This document shows positions 13,913-24,000 of a DNA stretch of 64,000 nucleotides, piece by piece; within the stretch, counting starts at the first letter, position 1, and every line of letters starts with the position of its first letter. The notes under the pieces are model-generated. The model searched no databases, was not told the DNA's origin, and worked only from the letters and a program-made list of their open reading frames with translations. The DNA is taken from assembly GCF_037975245.1 (NCBI RefSeq), contig NC_092561.1:18468508-18532507 (forward strand). The letters are read 5' to 3'. The position numbers and the translations under genes were made by a program. The stretch is from Apostichopus japonicus (taxonomy: Eukaryota > Echinodermata > Holothuroidea > Aspidochirotida > Stichopodidae).

Positions 13913-13918
13913 TTTATT
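13913..13918 (-). terminator. Polyadenylation signal for OAS-like copy B
   Basis: AATAAA on the gene strand, about 130 bases past the stop codon, conserved in position with copy A. Confidence 0.55.
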
Positions 13919-14048
13919 GTTCTATTACCAAATAACATCGAATTTTTATCAAACCCAAAGCAAACAGTTCTTTTCACGAGTTTTACTTCATATTAAGCTC
14001 AAAAACCTGAACAATGTGTGGTCACACATATCCTTATTATTACAATCA

Positions 14049-15398
14049 TCACAAGTCGAAGCCGACGCCAATTACCTTCGGTATTCCCTTTTCATCAGTA
14101 AAAGGAATCTCTAATTTTGCATCTCTATCTGATAGAAAGCCACCTGGACCCCAGCTAGCGCCAGGTGCAATCATATGCTGGACGTCTGTCTGGACCTTTT
14201 GCGCAACATTTGGGATTCCCTTCTTCTTAGAAGCAGCTACGGCTACTTCTGAGAAAGAAAACAAAAAGTTTTCAATGATCTCTCGATCGGATTCTTCCAT
14301 GCTCTTCTTGGTTACCGTCTTTGGCATCGTCAAATCACCTCCATCTCTCACAGAAACAACGAAATTCTTAGGTTGGCTACGCCTCCGCAAATAAAACGGC
14401 AATTGTATCCATACAGGCTGCGGCTTAAACAGGCTTTGAAGATCCACGGACTCTCCACGTCGTGCTCTGCAGTCAGCTTCCTCTAGACGATCCATGGAGA
14501 CTTGAGCAAACTTGGCCATTTCCACCATGAACGATTTATTCTTTCCTCGGAGGATGTTGTTGTAAGGGTTTGTTGGATCCAAAAGGAGGGGACGTGAATT
14601 TTTCATCCTTGGTTTAATATCACCTATCTTGTAGTACTCGGTCCAGTAAATAGCCATCTCTTCAGGATTTGACACTATCGTCAGAAACCGACGGAATGCC
14701 TTCAGTGTATTTTCCCTTCCTGTGTTTTGCTCCATCTCAGCTGATCGAATAGCTATGTACTCCATGATAGTGGAACGTCCTGAATGGAAGCCTTCAACGC
14801 AAACCGTCTTGCTCCAAAACTTTGCCAATCTCGTCACTGTGCTGCAATGAAATACCTCGTTTTTGCGTTTCACAAATTCAACGGCGGTTTCCGAAAGGGC
14901 AGGGCTTTGTTGGTATCCCTCGTCAAAAGGATTTGATGAATTCAGGATATAAGCTAATGTCATTTTATATTGTAAGTCTTGAGGATTTCTTCCTTGACTC
15001 AGCTCGCTTCTAGGAAGTCTGTTTGTTGCTGGTAGCAAGTCTACGTGCAAAGTTCCTTCGGCCACGAAGAATAGGCGGGTTCCATTCAGTGTGCAGTTGG
15101 TATACGTGTCAGAAAGCTCGATGTGCTCATCCAGGTCCCTCATAAAATCCTCGAAAGGATACTCACAGTCGTTCAAGAAAACGACCAAGTCCAAATCCAT
15201 CATGAAGCGAAGGGAGCTTTTCTTTGCATAACTACCAAGAGGGACGATTCTGTTAATGCAACCACTCCATTTGAATCTGTCGCTATGGAGATGACGGCTG
15301 AGTCGATCGATGATACGTCCCACTTTATTTACAAGGGACTGGGGCGGTGCCAAGTTGTCGGCAAACTCTTTCAGAGCTGAGCAAAGGTCGGACGACAT
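14049..15398 (-). CDS. OAS-like nucleotidyltransferase, copy B
   Basis: This paralogue of the gene at 5,341-6,690 aligns with it over all 449 residues without gaps. By hand count about 65 residues differ, or roughly 85% identity. The catalytic pattern is intact: GS at 55-56, D68 and D70 in MDLDLVVFL, and D120 in HVDLLPA. LLLDPTNPYNN is identical. Differences cluster, for example at residues 45-47 (KRF in A, SGC in B), while the last 80 residues are more conserved than the middle. The start codon follows CAATTGTTACC; copy A has the same context. Both copies are open, so both may be functional. Whether they bind RNA or sense something else cannot be read from the sequence. Confidence 0.88.
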   Translation of the reverse strand: MSSDLCSALKEFADNLAPPQSLVNKVGRIIDRLSRHLHSDRFKWSGCINRIVPLGSYAKKSSLRFMMDLDLVVFLNDCEYPFEDFMRDLDEHIELSDTYTNCTLNGTRLFFVAEGTLHVDLLPATNRLPRSELSQGRNPQDLQYKMTLAYILNSSNPFDEGYQQSPALSETAVEFVKRKNEVFHCSTVTRLAKFWSKTVCVEGFHSGRSTIMEYIAIRSAEMEQNTGRENTLKAFRRFLTIVSNPEEMAIYWTEYYKIGDIKPRMKNSRPLLLDPTNPYNNILRGKNKSFMVEMAKFAQVSMDRLEEADCRARRGESVDLQSLFKPQPVWIQLPFYLRRRSQPKNFVVSVRDGGDLTMPKTVTKKSMEESDREIIENFLFSFSEVAVAASKKKGIPNVAQKVQTDVQHMIAPGASWGPGGFLSDRDAKLEIPFTDEKGIPKVIGVGFDL

Positions 15399-15769
15399 GG
15401 TAACAATTGCTTAGTTTGCCAGTTAACTGGTACGTCGGGAATATAAACTATAAACAAAGAAGGGAAAAGATACAAAAGTGTAGCATCCAATTATTTTACT
15501 TACAAAAACTGATATCTTGCATTAATAACATTAATCAAGTTCTACCAGATGTTGATACAACTACCGATAAGTTCATGAGTCGCAGTATGTTATTTTTTAA
15601 TTTTAACATTCGAAACAATCCTATCGAATTGCATCTAAACCAAGGCTTGTCAAATATATATTATTCATTACTCAGATAAGAATGCATACGTTATGTAGAG
15701 TGGGACCTACCTTTGAAGTGACAAATCCACATTACTCAAGCTTCCAAAGCTTCAAAAGAATCGAAACTA

Positions 15770-16350
15770 TATGAATTGATTCAAATCGTGACTTGTCTTG
15801 TACTTGGCTGGAAACACTGAATGCGATAAAACATCTGAGAGCAGGATACAACTAAGTCAGATAAGCTATAATTATACAGATTTCATGGAATATCCCTATG
15901 ATTGCAAAATTATTATTCAAACAGATGTTGACCTTCGATCGTCTCGTTTGTTAGTTTTTCATAGAAAGAGCAGCAATATTGAACTTCAATTTCTATGGTG
16001 TTGACCTTCGATCGTCTCGTTTGTTAGTTTTTCATAGAAAGAGCAGTAATATTGAACTTCAATTTCTATGGTGTTGATTTATTTATTAAATTCTGTAACA
16101 GATAAAACAACTAAGGCAGCAGAACGTGTAAAAGACATATAGATAGAAGATACATCAAAGATAAAAGTAAGAGAATACAAAACAGATACTATATGAATTC
16201 ATTCAAATCGTGACTTGTCTTGTACTTGGCTGCAAACATTGGCTGCAATGCAACATCTGAGAACAAAATACAACTAAGTCAGATAAGCTATTATTAGATT
16301 ACATGGAATATCCCTGTGATTGCGAAATTATTATTCAAACAGATGTTTGA
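15770..16350. repeat. About 350-bp tandem repeats, unit B version
   Basis: This is the counterpart of the array at 7,088-7,935 with about 1.5 copies. It has its own internal duplication of about 67 bases: the GTTGACCTTCGATCGTCTCG block at 15,927 recurs near 16,003. So the array changed its copy number after the segmental duplication. Confidence 0.78.
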
Positions 16351-16449
16351 ACTTTGAACTATTAAGGGAACAGATAATGAAAACAGAAAAATAGACAGGA
16401 AATCCATAAAAAAATAAAAGTAAAAGAATAAAAAAACAGGGCAAAAAAA

Positions 16450-16815
16450 ATAATGATACTGATAATACTAATACTACTACTTATACAACAACTTAAACTG
16501 ATAATAATACTACTACTAATAAATATAATACGAATAATAATAATAACAATAATACGAATAATGATAATGATAGTGATGATGATGTCTATGATGATGATGA
16601 TGATGATGACGACGTTGACGATGACGTTGACGATGACGACGACGATGACAACGACGATGACGATGACGATCATGATGATGATGATGATGATGATCATGAT
16701 GATGATGATGGTGATGGTGATAATGATGGTGATGGTGCTTGTGATGGTGATGGTGATAGTGATAGTGATAGTGGTAGTAATAGTAATAGTAAATAATAAT
16801 AGTGATAGTGATAAT
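16450..16815. repeat. Microsatellite: AAT/GAT/GAC type, unit B
   Basis: Same position in unit B as the GAT tract of unit A, but interrupted by GAC and GTT triplets and much shorter in pure GAT. The open frames in it are artefacts. Confidence 0.93.
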
Positions 16816-17029
16816 ACATTTTAAGACGCTTTATCGACCACGAATGTGGGGAAAAAATCACGGAGAGTGGCTCCCAGTTCATTATTGTAACTCAAATTTG
16901 GATTTTTTTTTTTTTTTTTCAAATTATAAATTCATTTCAGATGGGAAAACCGTAGATTGCACTTTGATAAAATTTAATTAATTTACTGATCGTGTTCCAC
17001 TAACCGAGTTTTGCTAGCAAGATATTTCT

Positions 17030-17440
17030 TAGCGTATATTTTCAAACCGGAAGTACTGTACTCTTCGTGTGCTTGATGTATTCAAGCAGAGTGAATAAAA
17101 AAAAACTGTACGATCCGCCTGTCCTATAATTCCGGGAACAAACAACATGTATGGGCTACCTAGCTTGGTACAGTGTCTGTGAACATCACTCAATTTGGTA
17201 CAAAATATAATTCAGATACGGTTGTCATGAAAAATATTAAGGACCAATTTCAATTGTGGCAAATGGAATCCATAATCGATCTGTCCAGTTCCTCGGTCCT
17301 GCCTAATGTGTGTACGCGGACCAATATATAAAATTAACCGTACAACCTTATTGTGAATAAACTGGAGCTTCTTTTTATTTTGATGGAAAACAGCGGAGTA
17401 CCATGAGAAGCAGGGATAATCCAATAGGAGATGCACACAT
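17030..17440 (-). pseudogene. LINE reverse-transcriptase C-terminal relic at B/C junction
   Basis: The best-preserved copy of the junction relic. The minus strand reads LLDYPCFSWYSAVF, KKKLQFIHNKVVRLILYIG and PRTHI, typical of the thumb region of CR1/L2-like LINE polymerases, before the frame is lost. No intact protein. Confidence 0.68.
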
Positions 17441-17864
17441 TTGGAATGTCTATGTTACAAAAAATAATCTGGTACCTACTTTCTTTCGAATATCACAGTC
17501 GATGGAAACGCCTGAGAGAGTCTCATAAAAGGACAATTCCGAATACTTTAGTTGACTCAATGGTAGGGATACCAGACGTCCGGACTTTCCCTGGCATGTC
17601 CTCGTTTTACTGACTTACGATGGCCTCCGCAGCGGATTTATAATATTGCCTAAAATATCAGGATGTTAAACTTTTAATCAAGTCTGCCAAATGTGAACAA
17701 ATGTGCTGTAGAAACTTGCTATTTTAGAAAATCTATTCGACTGTGAAATCAATCAAATACGCCTTTAGTGCACAATATCATAATTTATGAAATATATGGT
17801 TAATGCTGGCAGCCCCTTTTAAGTATTAGCTTATTGACAGTGTTGGCACGCAAAAATTTCAGAA

Positions 17865-18123
17865 AAATGCACAAGGACATGGAAAGAGGTAAAAGGTTGC
17901 ATAGCCTAGAGCACAAAACCTATACGTATATGTATACATACGTGTGACATCATTGATAGTGTGAGGTGAGTCATTGTGCTAACGACACACTCGCAGTTCC
18001 GTACTACCAAACATGTCTCAATGTATTAGAACACCTTTGTGGAATACGTGACTCGAGGTAAAATTTCAGAAAAATGCAAAAAGGTATGGAAAGTGGTGAA
18101 ATTTTGCATAACCTAGAGCACAA
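17865..18123. repeat. Local duplication inside unit C (about 200-bp period)
   Basis: The block starting TTTCAGAAAAATGC and ending CCTAGAGCACAA occurs at 17,865-17,922 and again at 18,065-18,123, separated by about 140 bases absent from units A and B. The spacer includes a CATACG/TATACG-rich palindromic stretch (17,927-17,945). Confidence 0.7.
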
Positions 18124-19033
18124 TTATAATGAACTTTAAATTGCCATGACTTTCTACAAATGGTATTCCACTCATCCAATTGCGTTTCTTGTGGAACTAA
18201 ATTGCTATAGGATATAGGCTATTTTTCTTGCATAACAAATTAATGAAGCTATTTGATCATCACATTTTGTTTCACCCAGGGTGCAGGAACATCTTTATAA
18301 GGCTACACATATGGCGCCATTTACATGCTTGTAGACACCCTTCGAAAAGAAAAAAATCCTCAAAAGGGGCCCTTTGAGCAGCTGCCCCCCTCCCCCCCCC
18401 CCCCCGAGATTTCCACTTCCTAAATGAATCAAGGCCTACGATAGTGTAAACGCCTGGACAATATGGGCTATTTCAGTTAGCTTTATAGCGAAATGTTTAT
18501 ATTATGCCTTCTGATTTCATCGGTCAGTAGTGTCCAACCTCAAGAATCTAAGCACGTATTGTAGGAATGGCGTTAAAAAAAGAACACAATGTACTTTTTT
18601 AAGAAAAGTCACACAAGAAAAAACAGGATCATGAAAAACGGAACTGAACTACAAACTACAAACTACTGAACTACAAAAACCGAACTACAATTGATCCGCT
18701 CTCAATCCCAGTCTGCACGCATGTAGACTGTGATGGTGTGGTCATGCGTCGGCAGGTGTGTAGGCTATCACGCTTCACAAACATAATCAAAAGCTTACCG
18801 CTCATCACGTATATTCACGATCGGATGCGATTACCTTGCTTATGTTTTGGTTTTCACAAGTTTTGTAAGAATAACAATAAATGAAGAGAGCTACTATATA
18901 TGACTTAACCCGAGTGAACAGTGTAGCAGTCTAATGTGAAACTAACTGTTTATAAATATATGTATTACGTCTATATGTTTTATATAGGCTTATCAGTTTT
19001 ATTTCTTAGCCCCTGTATCAACGCCGCAATGCT

Positions 19034-19265
19034 TTAGTTTAGTTTTGTTAAGTTTAGTAGAAAAAAAAAAGGATCAGGATGGACACTCAAGTCCCCATCA
19101 AGGACCCTATAGGAGAGGAAAAAAGCCTGAAGACACAAACACTCAGACCCGATTACAATGCTAAAAGTGCTTGTCCGAAGCATTCTTAAACCCAATGACA
19201 CTACTTGCAAGTACAACTTTCTCAGGCAAACCTTTCCACTCATCCACAACCCTATTAGAAAAAAA
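19034..19265 (-). mobile_element. LINE 3' tail fragment inserted in unit C
   Basis: Minus-strand translation near 19,250-19,165 reads NRVVDEWKGLPEKVVLASS, then GFKNASDKHF and a stop. This is the standard end of a LINE polymerase. It is flanked by ATGCTTTA on the left and ATGATTTA on the right, a plausible imperfect target duplication. In units A and B the same place reads straight through. Related fragments are at 30,765-31,060 and 39,428-39,602. Confidence 0.72.
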
Positions 19266-19804
19266 AAAGTTATGATTTAACTAAGAATATTGAGGTACAC
19301 TGTCCTCCACACCGCCCACCCACTCAGCTCATTTCTGCAACCCCCACAGCCCCTCCCCCACCCCAGTAGATCCCTTTTTGGCATGTCACCAAAATAATGA
19401 TAACACAAACCTAACATTTAATTACTTTAATCACAAGTAACAGTAACATAAGGGACACAAACACACACAGAATGCAGATAGGTTAATGAGTACGGTTAAC
19501 ACAATAAGATACATGTAAGGGCATTAGTAGACAAGGAATGGAGAGACGAAAGCAGCAGGGGAAGAGGAGAGGTAGGAGTAATATATCTTGTCAGATATGA
19601 CTATTCTTAAAATAATTATGACTGACATATCAATTCAGGGACTAAACAGAAGCAGACTTGAATTTTTTTAGATGTCAGTTTGTGCCCCATGGGCTTCCGC
19701 TGGGGGATATTCTCCTTCATCCAACAGGGGCCCTACTGCGGGCCCCTGGGCCCCACTGATAAACGCTTTGCGCCATGCCTTAGTAGTAGTAAGTTGAGTC
19801 TCGT

Positions 19805-20790
19805 CTATCCGACATGCTCAGTGATTAACCTCCGCCACGTATCACGATCTTGCGCAAGGTTTATTGCTTCTTCGAAATTGTTAATATTAATGTCCTTGAA
19901 TTGCGATTTTATTTTTCCAAGCAATGTAGTCACGGGCCTTCCAACTGGTTTAGCAGTATGTCTCAGTGCTTCTCTTAAAGCAACCTTTGCTGGAGCGTCC
20001 TCTTGGAGTCTTGCTACATGACCGAAAAATCTCAATCTTCTATGTGCGACTATCGATGACCAAGGTGTTTGGTTGGTTTCGTTGAAGAGCTCATCATTTG
20101 ATAACCAATTATTATTGGTCCATCTAATGTTGAGAATATTTCGAAGTAGTCTCCTTTGAGAAGTGTCAATTTTGCGATCAAGATCCTTCGTTGTACCCCA
20201 CAGTTCGCAATTGTACAAAAAAATACTCTTTAATAAAGTCTCATAGATCCTAAGCTTAATTTTCCGGCTTATGTTTTTGCTTTTAAAAATGCTTGACAGT
20301 GTGTTGAAAGCACCGTTGGTTATACCAATTCTTCTGTTAATGTCTTCTTCGGTCCCCAGCAAGCTTCCAACATATTTACATTTCTTCCAACTGTCATTTC
20401 CTTTTCTTGTGATTGTAAATTTCTCAGTTTTTGTGCAATTGATTTTCAGATTTCTTACTGCCAGTTTGTCAGAGACTCGTTTTTCGATGTCTTGCAGTAT
20501 ATGCTGACCAGTTGATGCCCAAGAGATATCATCAGCGTATTGTTGGTCTACAGTGAAAAAAAGAATTAGTGGTGGTAGTGCTGTAATCATGATCAACTAA
20601 CTGCGATGGCAGGATAACTGCATCGATATCATTATCATCTGATTTCATAGAGTTGGCAAGATCAGTTATAAAAAAATAGTGCACTTGCACTATCTCCTTG
20701 TGGTGAACCAATGTTAGTGATAAAAGGAAGTCCTAGTTTGCCCTCTAATTTGACGGTGTATTCATGCCTTGCAAGGCGTTGTTATTGTTA
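19805..20790 (-). pseudogene. Broken LINE reverse transcriptase (ORF2-like)
   Basis: Minus-strand coding relic. From right to left it shows a GSPQGDSASALFF-type palm motif (about 20,720-20,680), then the catalytic YADD box (about 20,531-20,520), then thumb and C-terminal sequence to a stop at 19,805 (LRIYETLLKSIFLYNCELWG and RRLRFFGHVARL). At least two one-base indels in homopolymers (A runs at 20,670-20,676 and 20,556-20,562) break the frame, and the 5' part is missing. It is a dead, 5'-truncated copy. The preceding 19,320-19,800 holds its GC-rich 3' flank and unassigned sequence. Confidence 0.85.
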
Positions 20791-21035
20791 TTATCTCTCT
20801 GTGTGTTATTACGTAGTATGGAACCAAATATTGTTTTGGCCGATTTTTTCTGTGCTATTTGGCATGTCTTTAACGTATGAGAGTGGTAACACTTCTTCCT
20901 GTTCGCGGAACCGGTTTAGTAGGCGTATTTTGTTAGGTAGTCACGAACGATTCTCAAAGAGCAACCAGTGAAATTGACGTTTAACGTTCGGGTCCATTTC
21001 ATTATAGAAGATAAAAATCACACAGAAGACTTAAA

Positions 21036-21086
21036 ATGGATGCTGATGGTCTCCCGCTAGTTGGACCAGGGGTCGATCTTTCTAAG
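21036..21086 (+). CDS. WASHC3: WASHC3 coding exon 1
   Basis: Encodes MDADGLPLVGPGVDLSK, the conserved N-terminus of the family. It ends in phase 0 and joins the phase-0 exon at 43,018, 21.9 kb away. Confidence 0.93.
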
Positions 21087-24000
21087 GTTTAGAGAGGATA
21101 ATCTTACAAACTAAATACTTGTTATGTTATTAGGCTTCTAAGTTCTAGGCTGTTGTAGATTACATGTTGTTATATACGTAAAGTGACTACATACAGTACT
21201 GTAGCATGGACACTGCGAAGTTCGGACACCTAAGCCTTGAAACAGACCAAAACTTCATCTTATGGTATAAATCACCTGAAAATATACTTGATATGGTGGG
21301 TTCATTTTGGAGAGAAAATAACTGTAGCTTCGTAGTTTTTCGTGAAATTGGCTCTTGCTGCAGCCGTAGGTTGTCATAAGCAAAAATTTATGATATTATA
21401 ACCTAGACTAGAGTTGACCTAGGCCTTACACCAACAGTCAGGTGCATAATAAAATTGGCAGTAGCTTAAAGAGTATCATTGAACTAGGAAGATTGGTTGT
21501 ATTGTATATAGCCTAGCCTAGGCCTAGCATAGTTTTGAAATATAGCCTATCCCACAGGAGCTCCCAATGTTTGCCACACAGAAATGTAGCATGACTGATG
21601 GTAGGCCTACGGTAGAATTGAAAAGACAGCTGTGATGAACAGCTTGCTTGAAGCAAGAAAAAAAACCTTCCCTAACTTGGCGCATGTGTTAAACTTACTG
21701 TAATTCAGCTAAATTGTTCCAATAATCCACATTAGTGTCTTCCTGTTTCACAATAAACAAACAAACAACAAAAATAACATAATTCAATACATTTCAGTAA
21801 ATTTTGTATTTCATCGTTTTTAAGGCATTGAAGACTCGCCCCAAACGGCGTGCCCCGCTCTGAAAAAGTTAACTTTACGTTGCCTGCAAGTGAAGTTTTC
21901 TTCTTGTCGCTACGAAATGTAGACAGTAATGAAAGTGATACCTCAATCTTTTATCTAGATCTAAAATGTCCATCACTGCTATGTACACTGTGTTGTGGGT
22001 ACCCTTACCAAACATGATGGCTTATTTAGGCTTCTGAATGCCTTCATTAAGGCTTCTGAATCCTTAAATAAGGATGTGAAGCCTTAAACTAAAGCTTCAT
22101 GACTATGAAGCCTTAAATTGAAGCCTAACAAGCATTCAGAATTAAGGCTTCATGAACTTGAATAAGGATGTGAAGCCTTAAATAAAGCTTCATGACTATG
22201 AAGCCTTAATTTGAAGCCTAACAAGCATTCAGAATAAGTATTCATGAATCCGAAGCCTTATTTTCTCACTTCTGTGAAGCCTAACAAGCAGTCAAATAAG
22301 GATTCATGAATTTGAAGCTCTATATTGACATTGCTGTGAAGCCTTACAAGTCCTCATGAGTTTGAAGCCTTATTTTGGCATTGCCATCGAAGCCTAACAA
22401 GCCATCAAAATAGGGATTCATGAATTTGAAGCTCTATTTTGACACTGCTGTGAAGCCTTACAAGTCCTCATGAGTTTGAAGCCTTATTTTGGCATTGCCA
22501 TCAAAGCCTAACAAGCAATCAAAATAAGGATTCATGAATTTGAAGGTTTATTTTGACATTGCGGTGAAGCGTGCACAAGCTTAATTCTTCATGAGTTTGA
22601 AGCTTAATTTTGGCATTACTATGAAGCCTAACAAGCAGTCAAAATAGGGATTCATGAATTATTTTTTTTTTAATATTGGCTATAGGCTGCATGCATTGGC
22701 TTTGGAGAATTGCCCAAGACTTTTGTAATGGACAGATCCTTGGTCATATACAATTCAGTGGACAAGCACATTCGAGATACTATAGGCATTTAAAGGAAGG
22801 CATGTACGCACGCTAGAAAAGAGTAACAACCGTCAAGGCCAAGACTACATTGGTACCCCCCTTTTACAGTGTCAGCTCCCTGGAGAGGCATTGGCTATGT
22901 GCAGTACTGATGCTAGCCAATTAGTGCAAATACCATTATATGAAAGAAGTATTCCTATATACTTAGCACTTACTGGACAATAAAGTGATGAAAAGCTTAA
23001 TGAATGGTAAAATATTTCCTGTGTAGCCATATACCATGAGTTAATTTTGACACGGAGATATCAACTAAAGCTGTTTAAATTATATACAATTGAATATTAT
23101 TGCTACACTGTCAAGGGAATGCCCTTCTGATCACTTTTTGTAATAAGTTTAACCCTACATCAGAATTCCAGTGAACATCAGTATGTATTAATTGGAACTC
23201 ATTACTCAAATAAAGAAAGCAGAGAAAGTAAACCATTGTTCTTAAGTGTTGTGATACAAGTGGAAACTGTTCTCCATCCATGGTGGCCAGGGTATCAGGG
23301 GATCCCTAGCTCTGTAGATGATTCATACAAATGACATATAAAAATCAATGTCCAGCCATGAAACTTATGATGATTTGTCAAGTACCATTCAATTTTATTG
23401 ATATTTCTCTCTATCAAATTAACAATGATGATGATTCAAAAACAAACAATTAACTGGTTTTGGAAGATAGTAGATACAATGAATTAGAAGGGAAAAAAGC
23501 TTGAGCTGCCCAAGAAACTACTAAAATGAGGGGATTTGTTAACAATTCCAAAATGGCATTCACTTCTCTAGATTCTTCTCTGGCATTCACTTCTCTAGGT
23601 TTATTCTGATTAAAAGTAGGATATGGTTTGCACCAATGGTGACCAATCATAACTTACCCAAACCTAACACAGGAACTATTTGGCAACATCGTGCTGGAGA
23701 GCTTATTTACAAAATAAATAAATAAACAAGAGGCATCAGTAAGGGCCAAGATATATATTTGTAGGGACCTGATTTATTCATGAACTTACGAGCTTCTTAC
23801 CAGGTTTAAGCAGTATATTGTTCCACATCAGATGCATCTTAATTAAAATTTACAATCATCGTAATTGGTAACTCATGAACCACTTTAAACTTTGAGGTCT
23901 TAAACTGCTACAACAACATCCACCATGTGGTTTCATTAGCCCCAAGGAACCATATTAGAAAAAAAAGCAAAACCTTCCCTTCTTGAGATATCATGTTAAC

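Larger units (their letters stand above)
9151..17310. repeat. Tandem segmental duplication, unit B (about 8.2 kb)
   Basis: Second copy of the unit, collinear with unit A and carrying the second OAS-like gene. It lacks the hAT-like MITE found at the start of unit A and the SINE-like insertion found near the end of unit A. Its GAT microsatellite is shorter. Between 9,330 and 13,900 there is no recognisable gene, only duplicated non-coding sequence. Confidence 0.93.
17311..19320. repeat. Tandem segmental duplication, truncated unit C
   Basis: This matches the first about 1.5 kb of units A and B (for example the words around 17,560-17,640 and 18,240-18,340), then stops matching near 19,310, well before an OAS gene would be reached. 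It is more diverged than A is from B. It carries a local duplication (17,865-18,123) and a LINE 3' tail insertion (19,034-19,265). Confidence 0.85.

Noticed and set aside
17311-19320. Third OAS-like gene in unit C
   Set aside because: Homology to the unit stops near 19,310, several kilobases before the OAS position. No OAS motifs follow.
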